A stretch of 64,000 nucleotides of DNA from Aegilops tauschii subsp. strangulata (GCF_002575655.3 NC_053040.3:158535148-158599147); one strand, 5' to 3'. Positions 1-12,120 are shown, counted from the stretch's first letter. Numbers and translations: made by a program. The notes: generated by a model not told the origin, from the letters alone.

Positions 1-3000
1 AATTTAAGCAATGCCATTTAATGTCACCGGATTATTTTAGGGTTAGCTGTTGATTGTGGATGTATTAAAGATTTTTCATCTAAGGCATTCTAATGTTGTT
101 GCACAGCCAGTATACCAACGATGAAACTTATTACTACCTTCAGATTTTTGCACTGTTAATGCTTAGAGATTACATACCTCACTTTCATGAGATAAGTTAA
201 TTTTTTTTGTAGAGTGTCACCAAAATGCCAAGGCGCTGATGTCATTTTATTTTTGTTAAACTGCAAAAAAATTATGAAGACAAGAGGAAAGGTCAAGAGT
301 GGGCACCTCCTCCTCCGGCTGTTCTCTTGATTCGTTCGATCAAGTTTTTATGTTTGATCGATTATCAAGATTGGGATAGCAATTTTTAAGGTCCCCCTGA
401 GTTCGAAATGATATTTACCTTGGATGTACATGGTTTGCAATTTTTTTATACTGTCATTAGTTAATAATGCTAGTTACCTTCAGACTTTTGTATTTGGTTT
501 AATGCTCATGCACAACTAGTATACCAATGCTGAAACGTGTTACCTTTACATTTTGTATTGTTAATTCTTATAGAAACCTTCCAGTGCTAGAGTTTATTGA
601 AATCTGTTCAGTAAAACCATTGTACTGTACCCTGTAATAAAATAACTACTCTACTGTTGCACTAGCCACTGGATTAGTGTATATTTGTAGTATTCAAAAT
701 TTGGAATGGTGTTGCGTTAGCGTATGGACATAAATAAAGTGTGGCAAGCTTTCCCAGATATGTGCTCAAGAAAACTACTACCTGCTTTTCTAAATACTAG
801 ATGTTTGGGTACTTCAAAATTGAACTGCGAAAACGTCTTATATTAAGGAACAGAGGGTGTAGAGTTCACTCAAATTATCCCGGTAAAGCTAGTCACACCT
901 TTATTAAAATTAATGTTCATTATGTTAACGGAGGAGGTCTATAAGTTTGTCTCTAATGCCTGTCAACTACATATATGACATCATGATGTAATGTTAAGTC
1001 ATTTCCTTTTGTACAGTGTCACTGAATTGTCAAGGCGGTGATGGCATTTTATTTTAGTTGAACTGCACAAAATATGCTTAAAAGAAGAGGAAAGGTCAGG
1101 AATTGATCATTCTTTCAGAAAGAACTATATATGCCTTTCTAACATCAGCTGCTGTTGCCTTATTTATTCCTTCAAATAGGTGGTTAGAAACAGTCTTGCT
1201 ACCTTTTCCCATTAAGAAATTGGAATGCTTATATTTGTGAGTCTATGCTTCAACTAGTGCCACTTTTATAGCAATCACACTTTCAATATCTATGCAAACA
1301 GGGATGCTCAATTTTAGTGGAACTGCACAAAAAGTCCAACTGGTTCAACATTAGGAGCATGTTTTCTTCCAAACCTTTATATCCAATTGGTGGCAATATG
1401 AGCTGTTCATTACGAAGGTACATGGTTTGCTACTATCTTGCTACTCTTTTTGTAATGTCATTAGATAGTAATACTAGTGGTTTGCATGTGAATTTATGGG
1501 CAGGGTGGACCTACATTGGAGGTGCAGGACATGATTCAATGATTGGATGCTCAATTTCGGTTGTATCGATTTCACCTCTTCCATCACTGCAAACATGGAT
1601 ATCCTTGGTGTGATGAAGAATAGGCGCTATATTTCTGCTCTGAACCAGCAAATCAATTCAGTATGAAATTGTCCAGGGCAAAACATGACTGTATCAAATT
1701 GTCCAGTGCAAAACATGACAGATGCTAAGCGGAAGAGACATGTTTAAACCGAAAATACAAGGTGGGGTATATGTTTACTAGCTGCTTGATATTTGTGCAA
1801 ACAGAGATGTCTGCCCATTGCTATTTGGCAAACACACAAAGTGACCGCAATTTTGGTTGAACTGCACAAGAGAATAGTATAGTCACTGCATGCAGTGCCA
1901 TTTGAAAATAGACACAGAAAGATTGGATAGTCACTTCATGGACTGCAGAAAAGTAGTACTGTACTATTTATTGGCCAACACTAGGTGCTTCATTGCTTTG
2001 GTCTGATTATACAATGGGCATCATTTTTCCTAAGTTAAAGTTTGTATTCCGAAAATAGTCTCGCCATGTGATCGAGACAAGACCAAATCATATTGCAGTG
2101 GATGTTCCTCCATCATGTGTGGTTCATTCTCATGGTTCCAGCTGTTGGTGAAACCACTTACGTTTGCAAGCGGAATTGTAGACTTCACAAACAAATTTGT
2201 GTTTCAGTCTGTACTGAATGTGCCAAGAGAAGCATCCATGTTAGTAGGCAGAACAGATGTTTTTTCTAGATCTTTGCTTTTGGAGCCACATATTTGTATA
2301 TGATCTGTGAATCATTGAGATGCATTAACATGTTGATCTTATGTATGGGAATCGTACTAGTTGGTTTTAGTTGCGATGCAAGATCCGAAGTGGCTGATCT
2401 TTGCTTTTGGAGCTACATATTTGTATATGATCTGTGAATCATTGAGATGCATTAACAGTTCCTTATTTCTGTTTGCTCAGTGTTTACAAGTTACTGATCG
2501 ATCACTAGCTAGCCTACAAATGCGCTCCTGGCAGTTTTAGTTGCGACGCAAGATCCGAAGTGGCAGTTTTTTGAATAAAAAACCCTACCTATGAAGAAAC
2601 TGACAAGCTGCTCTGAAGAATATGCCATGCGAATCTGAAGAAACTGCCAGCGAAAACGTTCGCAAATGCCTTATTTCCTAGCTAAAGTTCGTCAACTAAT
2701 GCCCTCGGCTGCGACTCGTTGCATGCTGCTCCGCGTACTGGCTGCGAGCGATTTTGAGTTCCTGCATGCAGCCAGCCATAATTAAGGCAGCTAACTGATG
2801 CGAAAAAGATGCGCTTTAATTGTTGTAGGCCTTTTAAATCCGTGGAATCATTATTGACAAGGAGGGAGATGATTCGAGTGCACTCATTTGACCGTCATGC
2901 CGGCATGCGACCCAGCACGGACGGGATGGGACGGCACAGTCATAATATTAGTTTCTCTAGTTTTCCACAGCAAGCTGGCGCGCTAAGCCATTCCTGCTTA

Positions 3001-3042
3001 ATTATGCATTGAATTCCGACGACCGTCGCGCTACCTTCCGCC
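1..3042. other. Low-copy-looking AT-rich DNA with diverged duplications
   Basis: No convincing gene is visible; short open frames here lack domain-like content. The stretch contains old internal duplications. The block around 75-180 resembles 475-600. The block around 200-305 resembles 1000-1110 (both carry a GAGGAAAGGTCA-like end and a TGAACTGCA stretch). This could be the interior of the CACTA element whose right end is at 25495, or older flanking DNA; its left terminus is not in the window. Confidence 0.4.
2269..2564. repeat. Two interleaved direct repeats
   Basis: A 62 bp block at 2269-2330 recurs at 2396-2457 with one visible mismatch. A 31 bp block at 2364-2394 recurs at 2534-2564, also with one mismatch. 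The offsets differ (127 and 170 bp), so these are two separate duplication events or one event followed by rearrangement. No function is evident. Confidence 0.8.
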
Positions 3043-3050
3043 TATAAGTA
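3043..3050 (+). promoter_or_regulatory. TATA box of the broken gene at 3161
   Basis: TATAAGTA lies about 118 bp upstream of the ATG at 3161, in a GC-rich leader with pyrimidine-rich stretches. The spacing suits a plant core promoter with a leader of roughly 80-90 nt. Inference from sequence only. Confidence 0.5.
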
Positions 3051-3160
3051 ATGTTTCCCGGCCTTCTCCGGTGGCACCGTGACCCAACTCGCCCTATCCT
3101 CATAAGCCCCCACCGGCCCGACGTCGCTTGCCACTTATCCTCACTCTTGCCACGTCCGCC

Positions 3161-3664
3161 ATGCCCCCGCCCATCCGTGATAGGCGAGGTCGGAGGCGGT
3201 CACCGCCGGAACTAGTGTTCGGTTTTTCACAGGAAGGCAGACGGAGGGAGGAGGCATTCTATCGGTCTTTAGATGGCAATGCGGAGATCGAGGACTTGTT
3301 GGAGCGCGACCGCCTGGCGGAGGAGCGGGAGTTGTTGGAGTGTGACCGCTTGGCGGAGGAGCAGCGTATCGCCTGCGCCGCCAGCGGGACATGGAGCAGC
3401 AGTGCACCGACGCTCTGAGTCGTGAGCAGAGCGCCCCCAACTCGGCCGACTACGTGGAGGCCGGCGCCCGGCAAATAGCCCTGGAGGCTGTCGGACACGC
3501 ACGCTGATTTTTACTACCAGCTCGTCAAGTGGGTTTCCCGCTTAGAAGCCGAAGCTTCGGTGGACCACGCCGGCATGGAAAGGGCCAACGCGCGTGAGCA
3601 ACGCGCCCTATCGCACCTCTGGCAAGTCCGAGGCGAGGCGGAGGACGCCGATTCCGGCATTTAG
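3161..3664 (+). pseudogene. Broken small gene, charged Arg/Glu-rich protein
   Basis: I do not recognise the family. The frame opens at ATG 3161 in a good context (GCCATGC) and encodes a basic N-terminus, then a highly charged helix with a repeated LLE(R/C)DRLAEE motif, likely coiled coil. It is stopped at 3418, but the downstream sequence stays coding-like if two frame changes are allowed. One is a probable single-base loss near 3370. The other is near 3500, where the second frame hits TGA. The last segment (VKWVSRLEAEASVD, then more Arg/Glu-rich helix) ends at TAG 3662-3664, giving about 165 codons in total. A TATA box stands upstream. It may be a captured or relic gene inside a transposon. 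Confidence 0.5.
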
Positions 3665-4180
3665 CGTGTACCGCAGATGGCGGCCGGCATCGTCTAGTTA
3701 GCTAAGAGTAAGTTAGTACTTGTACGCTACTAGAGTATTAGTGGGAGTAGATAGTTAACTTGGCTATGATGGTTGTCAACATGGAAGTTCAGTACTCTAT
3801 ATGTGGATCAGACCTGTTACTTTGCTCTAAATGTGAACTTTCCGTTTGAACGTATGGAATGGGCTGTTAGTTTTATAAATGGGTTGTATTTGTCCTCCAC
3901 GGGTTTAGAGGCTGACTTGTGGGCCTACCAAGTTGACGCGTACACAATCAGGAGATGATTGTACGTGGAGAGGACGACAGTAGGGACCCGGCAAGGTCAT
4001 GGCAGTATGCAAGCAAGTGCCTCCTTATTTCAAGCCAATAAAAAATGACTCCTCCTAATGGATTTCTGACATCTGGGTCCCATGCCATTGTCAACGTAGT
4101 CAATAAACGAGAGAATTGCACAACGAGCGACTGACCCCAGGGACCCAGCAGCTCGCCCAGTTATTTTTTGTTTTGGGTTA
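3665..4180. repeat. Relic copy of the repeat seen at 5713-6460
   Basis: The text GGCTGACTTGTGGGCCTAC at 3909 recurs at 5713. The following stretch to about 4140 (GTACGTGGAGAGG, GGGACCC, AAGTGCCTCCTTATT) matches pieces of the repeated region at 5436-6460. This is a diverged dispersed copy. Nothing else recognisable is present. Confidence 0.5.
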
Positions 4181-4430
4181 ATTTGATAAATGCCACTCCA
4201 AATCTGGTGTTTCTGAGAAATGCCACTGCAATTTCCAAACTTTGAAAAATGCCATTTCATGCCATTTCCAGTGGCATTTTTCGAAGTCTGGAGTGGCGTT
4301 TTTGAAAGTTTGCAAATTGCAGTGGCGTTTTCCAAAGTTTGCAAAAATTGCAGTGGCATTTTTCAAAGTTTGGAAATTGCAGTGGCATTTTTATGAATCG
4401 CCATAATTGGAGTGGCATTTATCTAATTTG
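4181..4430. repeat. Foldback element with internal short repeats
   Basis: The ends form an inverted repeat: GATAAATGCCACTCCAA at 4185-4201 against its reverse complement ending at 4423. The interior is made of ~30 bp units of the type AGTGGCATTTTTCAAAGTTT, inverted on the left side and direct on the right (four or so units from 4271 to 4400). It is about 250 bp with no coding capacity, consistent with a foldback or MITE-like element. A target-site duplication is not clear. Confidence 0.6.
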
Positions 4431-5051
4431 TTTTTGAGACGGAAGCAGGGTGTCAACTGGGCTATGCGGGGCACTCTGGCCTGTCTAGACAGCCTTCTCT
4501 TTTATGTTTACCACAGACCAGCCCAGTAGTTTTTTTTTCTTTCTGAAAATGGCTAGCCCAGTTTTTTTGTGATTTGCCAAGTAAGTCGCTTTGTCAGGCC
4601 TGTTGGGCTGCAAATCTTTCAAGACGAGGAGAGCTTCATTCGGTTGGCCGAGAAAATGGCCTATCAGTAATGAGAAATGGGTTGTACATTTTTAAAACAC
4701 ATCAAACCGGCAATTAGTTTCAAATTTCTTTTTTTCATTTCGAGATGTTAAATTGCATTAATTTTTATGCGTGGACAATTTGTTGGATTTTATATTGATA
4801 TACGTTTATTTTTAAAATCAGTTTGAATGAAACTCGGAATTTTGGGACTAAAAATAGTTCGGACCGCACCGAAATATGCAAATTTTCGTATAATTTTTTA
4901 ACCGTGGCCACAATATGGGGTGTAATGCTAACAAAAAGAATATGGGATCCAAAAAAACCCTTAAGAATTAGCAAATGGGCTGTAAATTATTAGAAATAAT
5001 GGTAGATGGGCTGTATGCTGTTTTCCACAGATCTGAGGCTTTCCTAAAAAA
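4431..5051. other. AT-rich spacer
   Basis: No gene, RNA or clear element is visible. Short phrases such as GGGCTGTA recur at 4675-5020, probably degenerate repeat remains. Confidence 0.3.
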
Positions 5052-6460
5052 ATGGTTGACGCACAAGAAGTGACTGTTGGATGTCCATCCAACAGTCGTC
5101 GTGCTTCTTCAATCTCTGCTCTTCCTGCTCCAGCCGCTCAAACAAGCACTGGCGGGACTGCCTGCTCCCTCCTCCCCGCGGCCGGCTATGCTGCCGCGCA
5201 GACCTCATCGCCCCATGGTACTTCCATCGCTGGCCTAGCCATCCCTCTACTCACTCACACCTGCTGTTATTCTCCGGTGACGGCAGACGAACCAGTAAAC
5301 CCCCGTACCGTCGTACTCCCCTCCGTGTGGGAAACAACTGCCGAGTCTTCCCTGCCTCCGTGTCATTGCCGTCCTAGGCCTCACCGTCATCCACCGCCCT
5401 GGTGCTCTCGGCGCGGCCTGGTCAACATGGTCAACGACCAACATGCATCTGAAGTGGATTGTACGTGGAGAGGCTGACAGCTGGGTCCACGGCCGCTTGC
5501 ATGGAAATGCCTCCTTATTACCCGCGAAATAATGATTCCTCCACCTGACATCTGGGACCCACCGAAAGGGCCTCTGTATTTCGCGAAAAAAACATTACCG
5601 CCGCTGACAGCTCGGACCCACCAGCTATATCTTCGCACGCAAGGAAGTGCCTCCTTATTATGCACAAAAAAATGAATACTCCCCCTGCTAGCTGGGACCC
5701 AATATAGTGGCAGGCTGACTTGTGGGCCTACTAAGTTGACGGGGACGGAGGGCTTTGTCAACTTGGTCAATATGCACGATTCTAGCTCAAGTGACCGTAC
5801 GATGTCCATCCAACGGCCGTAGTGCTTCTTCAACCTCTGGTCTTCTTGCTCCAGCTGCCCAAACTAGCGCCGTTCGTGCCTCGTGCTCCTGCCTCCCATG
5901 GCCGGCTGCGATGCGGTGGAGGCCTCACCGCCCCCTACTACTCCCACCGCTGGCCAGGCCATCCCTCTACTCACCCACACCCCCTGTTATTCTGCGGCGA
6001 TGGCAGCCTCACACCGCAGCGAACCAGTGAACCCTCATACTCCTCTATGCGTGGGCATCCACTGCCCCGTCTTCCCCGGCTCCGCGTCGTCCCCTTCCTA
6101 GGCCTCGCCGTCGTCCACTGCCCTAGTGCTCTCGGCGCGGCATGGTCAACATGGTCATGGAACGGCTTCCATTGCACGTGGACTATACGTGGAGAGGCTG
6201 AAAGCTGGGTCCACGGCCGCAGCAAGGAAGTGCCTCCTTATTACGCGCAAAATAATTATTCCTCCACCTGACAGCGGGGACCCACCGGATGGGCCACCGT
6301 ATTTCACAAAAAAACGTTTCCCCCTGACTGCTGGGACCCACCAGCTACATCTTCGCACGCAAGGAAGTGCGTCCGGGCAAAAAAACGATTCGCCCCCTGA
6401 CTGCTGGGACGCCCCAGCTACATCTTCGCACGCAATGAAGTGCCTGACAGTCGGGACCCA
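5052..6460. repeat. Tandem duplication, period about 720 bp
   Basis: Two diverged copies lie head to tail. The GATGTCCATCCAAC region at about 5080 recurs at about 5800, and GTACGTGGAGAGGCTGA at about 5461 recurs at about 6186. Each copy has a GC-rich front half with long open frames in several phases and a back half made of repeated GGGACCCACC / AAGTGCCTCCTTATTA phrases. The open frames are not conserved between copies, so I do not call genes. It lies next to the insertion point of the LTR element at 6564 and may be part of the CACTA element ending at 25495. Confidence 0.6.
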
Positions 6461-6942
6461 CCTGGTCGAAGCGTACGTAGCATTGTCATTCTGGTCGTGA
6501 ACGTGTACGTACATACTGGTCGATGTAGAGGCGCGCACGTGTCGTAGTAGAGTCGCGCACGTATGATACGTCTCCAACGTATCTATAATTTTTTATTGTC
6601 CCATGCTATTATATTATCCGTCCAGGATGTTTTATATGCATCTATATGCTATTTTATATGATTTTTGGGACTAACCTATTAACCTAGAGCCCAGTGCTAG
6701 TTTCTGTTTTTTCCTTGTTTTTGAGTATCGCGGAAAAGGAAAACCAAACGGAGTCCAATTGACCTGAAACTTCACGGAACTTACTTTTGGACCAGAAGAA
6801 GGCCATGGAGTAAAAGAGTTGGGCCAGAACAGTCCCGGGCTGCCCATGAGGGTGGGAGGCGCGCCCACCCCCCTGGGCACGCCTTCCTACCTCGTGGACA
6901 GCCAGGAGACCCCCCTGACTTGTTCCCGACGCCAAAACCTCT

Positions 6943-6948
6943 TATATA
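6943..6948 (+). promoter_or_regulatory. LTR TATA box
   Basis: CTTATATACA follows the GC-rich block by about 50 bp and matches the same place in the 3' LTR (22776-22783). It is the likely Pol II start region of the element. Confidence 0.6.
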
Positions 6949-8118
6949 CACAGAAACCCCCAGAACATAACCTAGATCGGGAGTTCCGCCGCCGCAAGCC
7001 TCTGTAGCCACCGAAAACAAATCTAGACCCGTTTCGGCACCCTGCTGGAGGGGAAATCCCTCTCCCGTGGCCATCTTCATCATCCCGGCGCTCTCCATGA
7101 CGAGGAGGGAGTAGTTCACCCTCGGGGCTGAGGGTATGTACCAGTAGCTATGTGTTTGATCTCTCTCTCTCTCTATCGTGTTCTTGATTTGGCACGATCT
7201 TGATGTATCGCGAGCTTTGCTATTATAGTTGGATCTTATGATGTTTCTCCCCCTCTACTCTCTTGTAATGGATTGAGTTTTCCCTTTGAAGTTATCTTAT
7301 CAGATTGAGTCTTTAAGGATTTGAGAACACTTGATGTATGTCTTGCATGTGCTTATCTGTGGTAACAATGGGATATCACGTGATCTACTTGATGTATGTT
7401 TTGGTGATCAACTTGCGGGTTCTGTAACATTGTGAACTTATGCATAGGGGTTGGCACACGTTTTCGTCTTGACTTTCCGGTAGAAACTTTGGGGCACTCT
7501 TTGAAGTACTTTGTGTTTGTTTGAATAGATGAATCTGAGATTGTGTGATGCATATCGTATAATCATGCCCACGGATACTTGAGGTGACATTGGAGTATCT
7601 AGGTGACATTAGGTTATGGTTGATTTGTGTCTTAAGGTGTTATTCTAGTACGAACTCTAGGATAGATCGAATGGAAAGAATAGCTTCATGTTATTTTACT
7701 ACGGACTCTTGAATAGATCGATCAGAAAGAATAACTTTGAGGTGGTTTCATACCCTACAATAATCTCTTCGTTTGTTCTCCACTGTTAGTGACTTTGGAG
7801 TGACTCTTTGTTGCATGTTGAGGGATAGTTATATGATCCAATTATGTTATTATTGTTGAGAGAACTTGCACTAGTGAAAGTATGAACCCTAGGCCTTGTT
7901 TCCTAACATTGCAATACCATTTGTGCTCACTTTTATCATTAGTTACCTTTCTGTTTTTATATTTCCAGATTACAAAAACCTATATCTATCATTCATATTG
8001 CACTTGTTCACCATCTCTTCGCCGAACTAGTGCACCTATACAATTTACCATTGTATTGGGTGTGTTGGGGACACAAGAGACTCTTTGTTATTTGGTTGCA
8101 GGGTTGCTCGAGAGAGAC

Positions 8119-9031
8119 TGTCGGATGTGGGGTTCCGGCAAACCCTTAAGGTTCGAACACTGGGGTGTGCACGAAGTCTTTCCCTCCTACCGATCTATGC
8201 CCTAGCTCGCTAGGATCTCGCGGACAAACTCAACGAACTCGCAACACAAAGAGACACGGGATTTATACAGGTTCGGGCCACCATTGTGGTGTAATACCCT
8301 ACAACAGTGTGGTGGTGGTGGATTGCCTCTTGGGCTGATGATGAACAGTACAGAGGGAAGAACATCCTCCTGAGGTTGAGGTGTTCTTGTGCTTGGTGAC
8401 TTAGCGGGTGAGAGCTGGATGAACTGCTCGATCCGATCCCCTCTACTGTGGTAGCTAGCTCTACTTATATAGGCCCTGGTCCTCTTCCCAAATATTGAGC
8501 GGGAAGGGAGCCAACAATGGCGGGCGAATTTGAAGGGGGACAGCTAGTACAAGCTATCCTGACAAAAGTGGTCTTCGCCTGCGAAAAGCTCTGGTGGTGA
8601 CGCCGTCCTGGGATCCACGATGACCTCCGCCTTGCCGTCCTCCTAGTCTTGGTCTCGTTGCACCGATATAGCAACCTTTGCCTGATGCCTCGGTACTCCT
8701 CCCCTGCGCTGGCCTCCTTAGCACCAAAGAGGAAACAAGGACGCTGCGCGCGCTGGCACTCGCCTGGCGCCCGCCTGGTGTCGATCGTCACGGCTCACGT
8801 CACGAGAGCCTCGTGAGGTTTGCCCCGCCTTGATATCTCCGCTCCTCGCGAGCCTACCTGACTAGGCCACTCCCGATTAGGTCTTGCGTCGCCCGCCTCG
8901 CGAGACTTGGCCCCTTCGCGAGGGTCTTGGATGCCTTGTTGATAAAGATGGGCCGTACGGCCTGCTGGCTTAGCCACGCCGTGGGCCGTAGGCAGGCAAG
9001 TCTGGGGACCCCCGTTCCCAGAACGCCAACA
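8119..9031 (-). repeat. T1 3' LTR
   Basis: It is 913 bp and pairs with 16560-17471. Just inside it (9032-9050), the minus strand reads CCCGGGGGCTAC, the purine-rich tract expected before a 3' LTR. A minus-strand TATATA lies at 8466-8471. Confidence 0.85.
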
Positions 9032-9326
9032 GTAGCCCCCGGGCCCAAGGTGCGCTCGGGCTTGGCTTCGCGGCGAATCCAAGGGTCAAGTTCGGAGCAC
9101 CGCAGGCCCCAAAAGCCTGTGGCCTCGGTTGACGCATGGCGGTTGATTGGACGTGGGCGTCTCCGCTTCCCCACGCTGCCTTGGCAACTGCTTGACCTGA
9201 CAAAAGACTGGCGCAGGTAGCACTTGCCTTCATTGCTTCTTCCTGGCCTCGCTCCAGATCCCCTTTCTTGCTCTTCGCCACCGCTACCTCCAGATCCGCT
9301 CCAAATTTATCCTACGTCCGCGATCC
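9032..9326 (+). other. Leader region of the T1 antisense gene
   Basis: This GC-rich stretch between the purine tract and the ATG at 9327 holds no ORF of its own. The part next to the LTR is recognisably related to 60400-60527 of the second Tat-type element. No clear plus-strand TATA box is seen, unlike the antisense gene of that second element. Confidence 0.5.
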
Positions 9327-11975
9327 ATGGCGCCGCGCAAGGTCAAGACTTCCTCAGCACCGGCTTGGTATGAGCTGGCCCTTGAGGTGCCCACCGTCAC
9401 GGAAAAAAGCCTCGCCTCCGTGCGCCTGCTGACGGTGGGCGAGAGCAATGAGTGGGGAGCGACCGAGCTCCGGCTTGCCTCTGACGTGCCGGAGCCCGAG
9501 GAAAGCACCTTCTCCCCCTTCTTCTCGAGCGGGGTCGCCGTCGGGTTGGTTCCTCCCTTCTCTGATTTCTTTTATGAAGTCCTCAACCACTACGGGCTGC
9601 AGGCGTTGCATCTTCATCCCAACTCTATCCTCCTCCTGTCCATCTTCGCCTACTACTGTGAGGCGTACCTGGGTGTGATGCCGTCCGTGGCGTTACTGCG
9701 TCATTTCTTCTTCCTTCGTGTCAGCGAGGGTCACATCTCCGGGTGCGCTAACTTCATCGCATGCGGCAAGGCCAACTCGATCTCGAGCACCAGGAAGAGG
9801 GCCGACAACATCCGATCCAAATGGGTCATGATGGATGCCAAGCGTGTCGATCCGCGCCTGGCGTTGCCAACGGCGGCGCCCTCTTCCAACGGGGGGTGGC
9901 CCAAGGCGGAGCTTGCCGATGAGCGGGCATCGCTAGTGTTGGGGCAGATGGTGACCGACCTGAAGCCGGGCAATGCGAGGGCGGCCAAGGTGACAGGGGT
10001 CATGCTCCTGAGGGAGTTCCTGACGCTGTGAGTAGCCCCGCTCCAGGCGCGCGCGCGCCCCCTGTGGGATCTTGAAGAAGAGGGAAACAAGGCCCGCCTG
10101 AGGCCGGGGCCCCTGCCTGACGATGAACTGGCCGCTGTTCTGTGCCTCATAGTTGGGGACAACCGGGAGTACCCGCCAAGCGCCTTCGTTCCCCTGTTCC
10201 AGCATAAGGATCGGGAGGAATTCATCGCCTCCAGGCTGACCTTTGACGCGTGCGGGCTGGTGCCGCCAGTGCCCACAGGAGCCCCCGCAGCGCCGAAGCC
10301 GGTGGAGGTGTCCTCCGACGAGTCTGCCGGGGGCAAGGAAGAGGAGGGGGACTCGGGGGCGACCCTCGAAGAGATGGGGGAAAACTCCCCCTTGAGCAAG
10401 GCTGAAATCCTCCGCGCCCTTCCTGACGACGCCGAGGTCGACGCCCGCCAGGAGGAGGGGGAACTGCCCGTCGTCCCGACAAGGAGTAGGTCGTCACTGA
10501 TCCCTCAGGAAACTGCCCCCATCTTGACGCCGCCTGAAGCTACCTCCTGCCCTCCTGCTGCGCCGTCTTCTGCCCCCGGGATCCGCGCGCCTGCTTCTCG
10601 GGCTCCGCAACTTTCGGGCTTCAAGCTCCCCAAGCGGAAGGTGGAATATGTCGCGATGGATCGGTAAGTGCCTTGAGCTTCATCTTGTCCCCTCTTGTTC
10701 TTGTTATTTCCTGACGTTCACCCTTGGGTGATCAGGCCAACATCTTCGACGAAGAGGACGAAGGAGGATACGACGGCCGTGCCTCCCTCCGCAGAGAAAG
10801 GAGGCAGCAGCGCCCGTATCTCCCCAGCTCGGTCGCCCTCGCGGGGCCAAGAGGAGCATCGCCGCGTGGAATCAGCCCCCATGGCCCCGCTGGCTCCAGG
10901 GGTGCCGGCGCTTGGCGCGGCTAATGAGGTCCCAGCTGCTCTGGAGCCCACGATCGCCCAGGCCCTGGTGATGATGCCGCCTCCTCCCACTGCGGCACCT
11001 CCACTCCCAGGTTCTTCTGCTCCTGCTGTTGTTCTGGAACGTGCTCTTTCGAAGATGACCCAGCTGCAGGCGGATCTCCTGAGCGTGGACCCACGCCTTG
11101 TGGCCGGGCACCTAGAGCTGGCCTCAGGCTGGCTCCACTCCGACTTGGTGGTTCGCGCGGCGCTGGGCCAGGCCGCTGCGGCTTCTGGGAAGGAGAAGCA
11201 AAGTGCCACCAACGCCGCGGCCGATCGTGAGATGGCACTGAAAGACGCCAAGGCCGTCTGTGACCGCTGCCGGGCGCTGGAGGACGAGTTGCAGAGCCTT
11301 CGCGACAAGCATGCCGAAGAAGCACGCTGCCACAAAGCAAAGGAGGAGGAGATGAAGGCCCGGGAGAACGCGGTCAAGAACCGTGATGCTAAGCTAGAGG
11401 AGTAGGGGAGGGCGCAGGCCGCGGAGCACAACCGGTTGGAAGAGTTGGAGCGGAAGGCGAAGACGAGGGAGGCCGATCTCGATGCCAAGGCGCGAGTCCT
11501 GACCGAAGACCGTGCGGCGTTTGCCGACCTTGAGAAGAGATCTCGCGAGGCACTGAAGACGCTCTACGAGCACGACCTGGAGAATTGGCTGGCCACTGAT
11601 GAGGACGGCCCCGCCCGGCTGCTTCCTCTCTTGGTGGAGGCGCTCGAGGAAGTCGTTGATGGCGTTGGTCCCATGGTGGAGGCGGAAGCTCACGTCCTGT
11701 CTTCAGCTGCATTGACCCGCGTCTTCAGCCACCTGCACCTTCACGACCCCAACGCTTGCCTTGATGAGCTGCTGGAGCCTGTGGCCGAAGATCAATACGA
11801 GGCCGCCGCCGCAGCTGTGCAAGGTCAAGTGGAGGCCTTGCTAAAGAAGTTCCGCGGCTTTGTCTCCGCTCCTCTGTCCGGCGATGTCGCCGATCCTGCG
11901 GCTGTTGGTGAAGGTGAAGACAACGTCGCTCACGAAGTAGCACCTTCCGCAGGTGATGGCGGCGTCCGGGGGTGA
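9327..11975 (+). pseudogene. Antisense gene in T1: gypsy-type transposon-domain plus coiled-coil protein, one intron
   Basis: It lies antisense to gag-pol between RT remains and the 3' LTR. Exon 1 (9327-10663) starts MAPRKVK and carries an all-helical N-terminal domain (around residues 60-230, with FYEVLNHYGLQALHLHPNS). I assign this to the plant 'putative gypsy type transposon' domain, PF04195. A Pro/Ser/Glu-rich linker follows. Exon 2 (10736-11975) encodes a long Ala/Glu/Lys/Arg coiled coil (about 11150-11540) and an acidic tail ending at TGA. Frame is kept across the intron (phase 2 donor to matching acceptor), giving about 859 codons. There are two in-frame stops: TGA at 10029-10031, possibly from CGA, and TAG at 11403-11405. 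It was therefore a spliced gene, now mildly decayed. Function unknown. Confidence 0.7.
10664..10735 (+). other. 72 bp GT-AG intron of the T1 antisense gene
   Basis: The donor is CG|GTAAGTG and the acceptor GATCAG|GCC. A CTGAC branch-like site lies about 25 nt before the acceptor, and the interior is T-rich. Reading through would meet TAA at once (CGG TAA), while splicing joins two long open frames in phase. Confidence 0.7.
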
Positions 11976-12120
11976 CCTGCGGCTATTCTCCTGTTTCCGT
12001 TCCTGCAACATGTATTAGGCCTCGCGGAGGCGTTTAGACTTTTCATTTGACATCGTGAGGACAATGTGTTTGTAATATTTGCTTCGAGATTTTTCGATTT
12101 CCTTCCTATTTTCTTTGCGT

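Noticed and set aside
1..6558. Left terminus of the first CACTA element
   Set aside because: I looked for CACTACAAAA-type ends and found none, so the element's left limit is left open.
8465..8791. Frame present in both T1 LTRs (also 16906-17232)
   Set aside because: Conserved only because LTRs are duplicates; no protein feature and located across the promoter.
10718..11488. A 256-codon minus-strand frame opposite the T1 antisense gene
   Set aside because: It is the GC-rich shadow of the plus-strand coiled-coil exon; Ser/Ala/Arg-rich with no domain.
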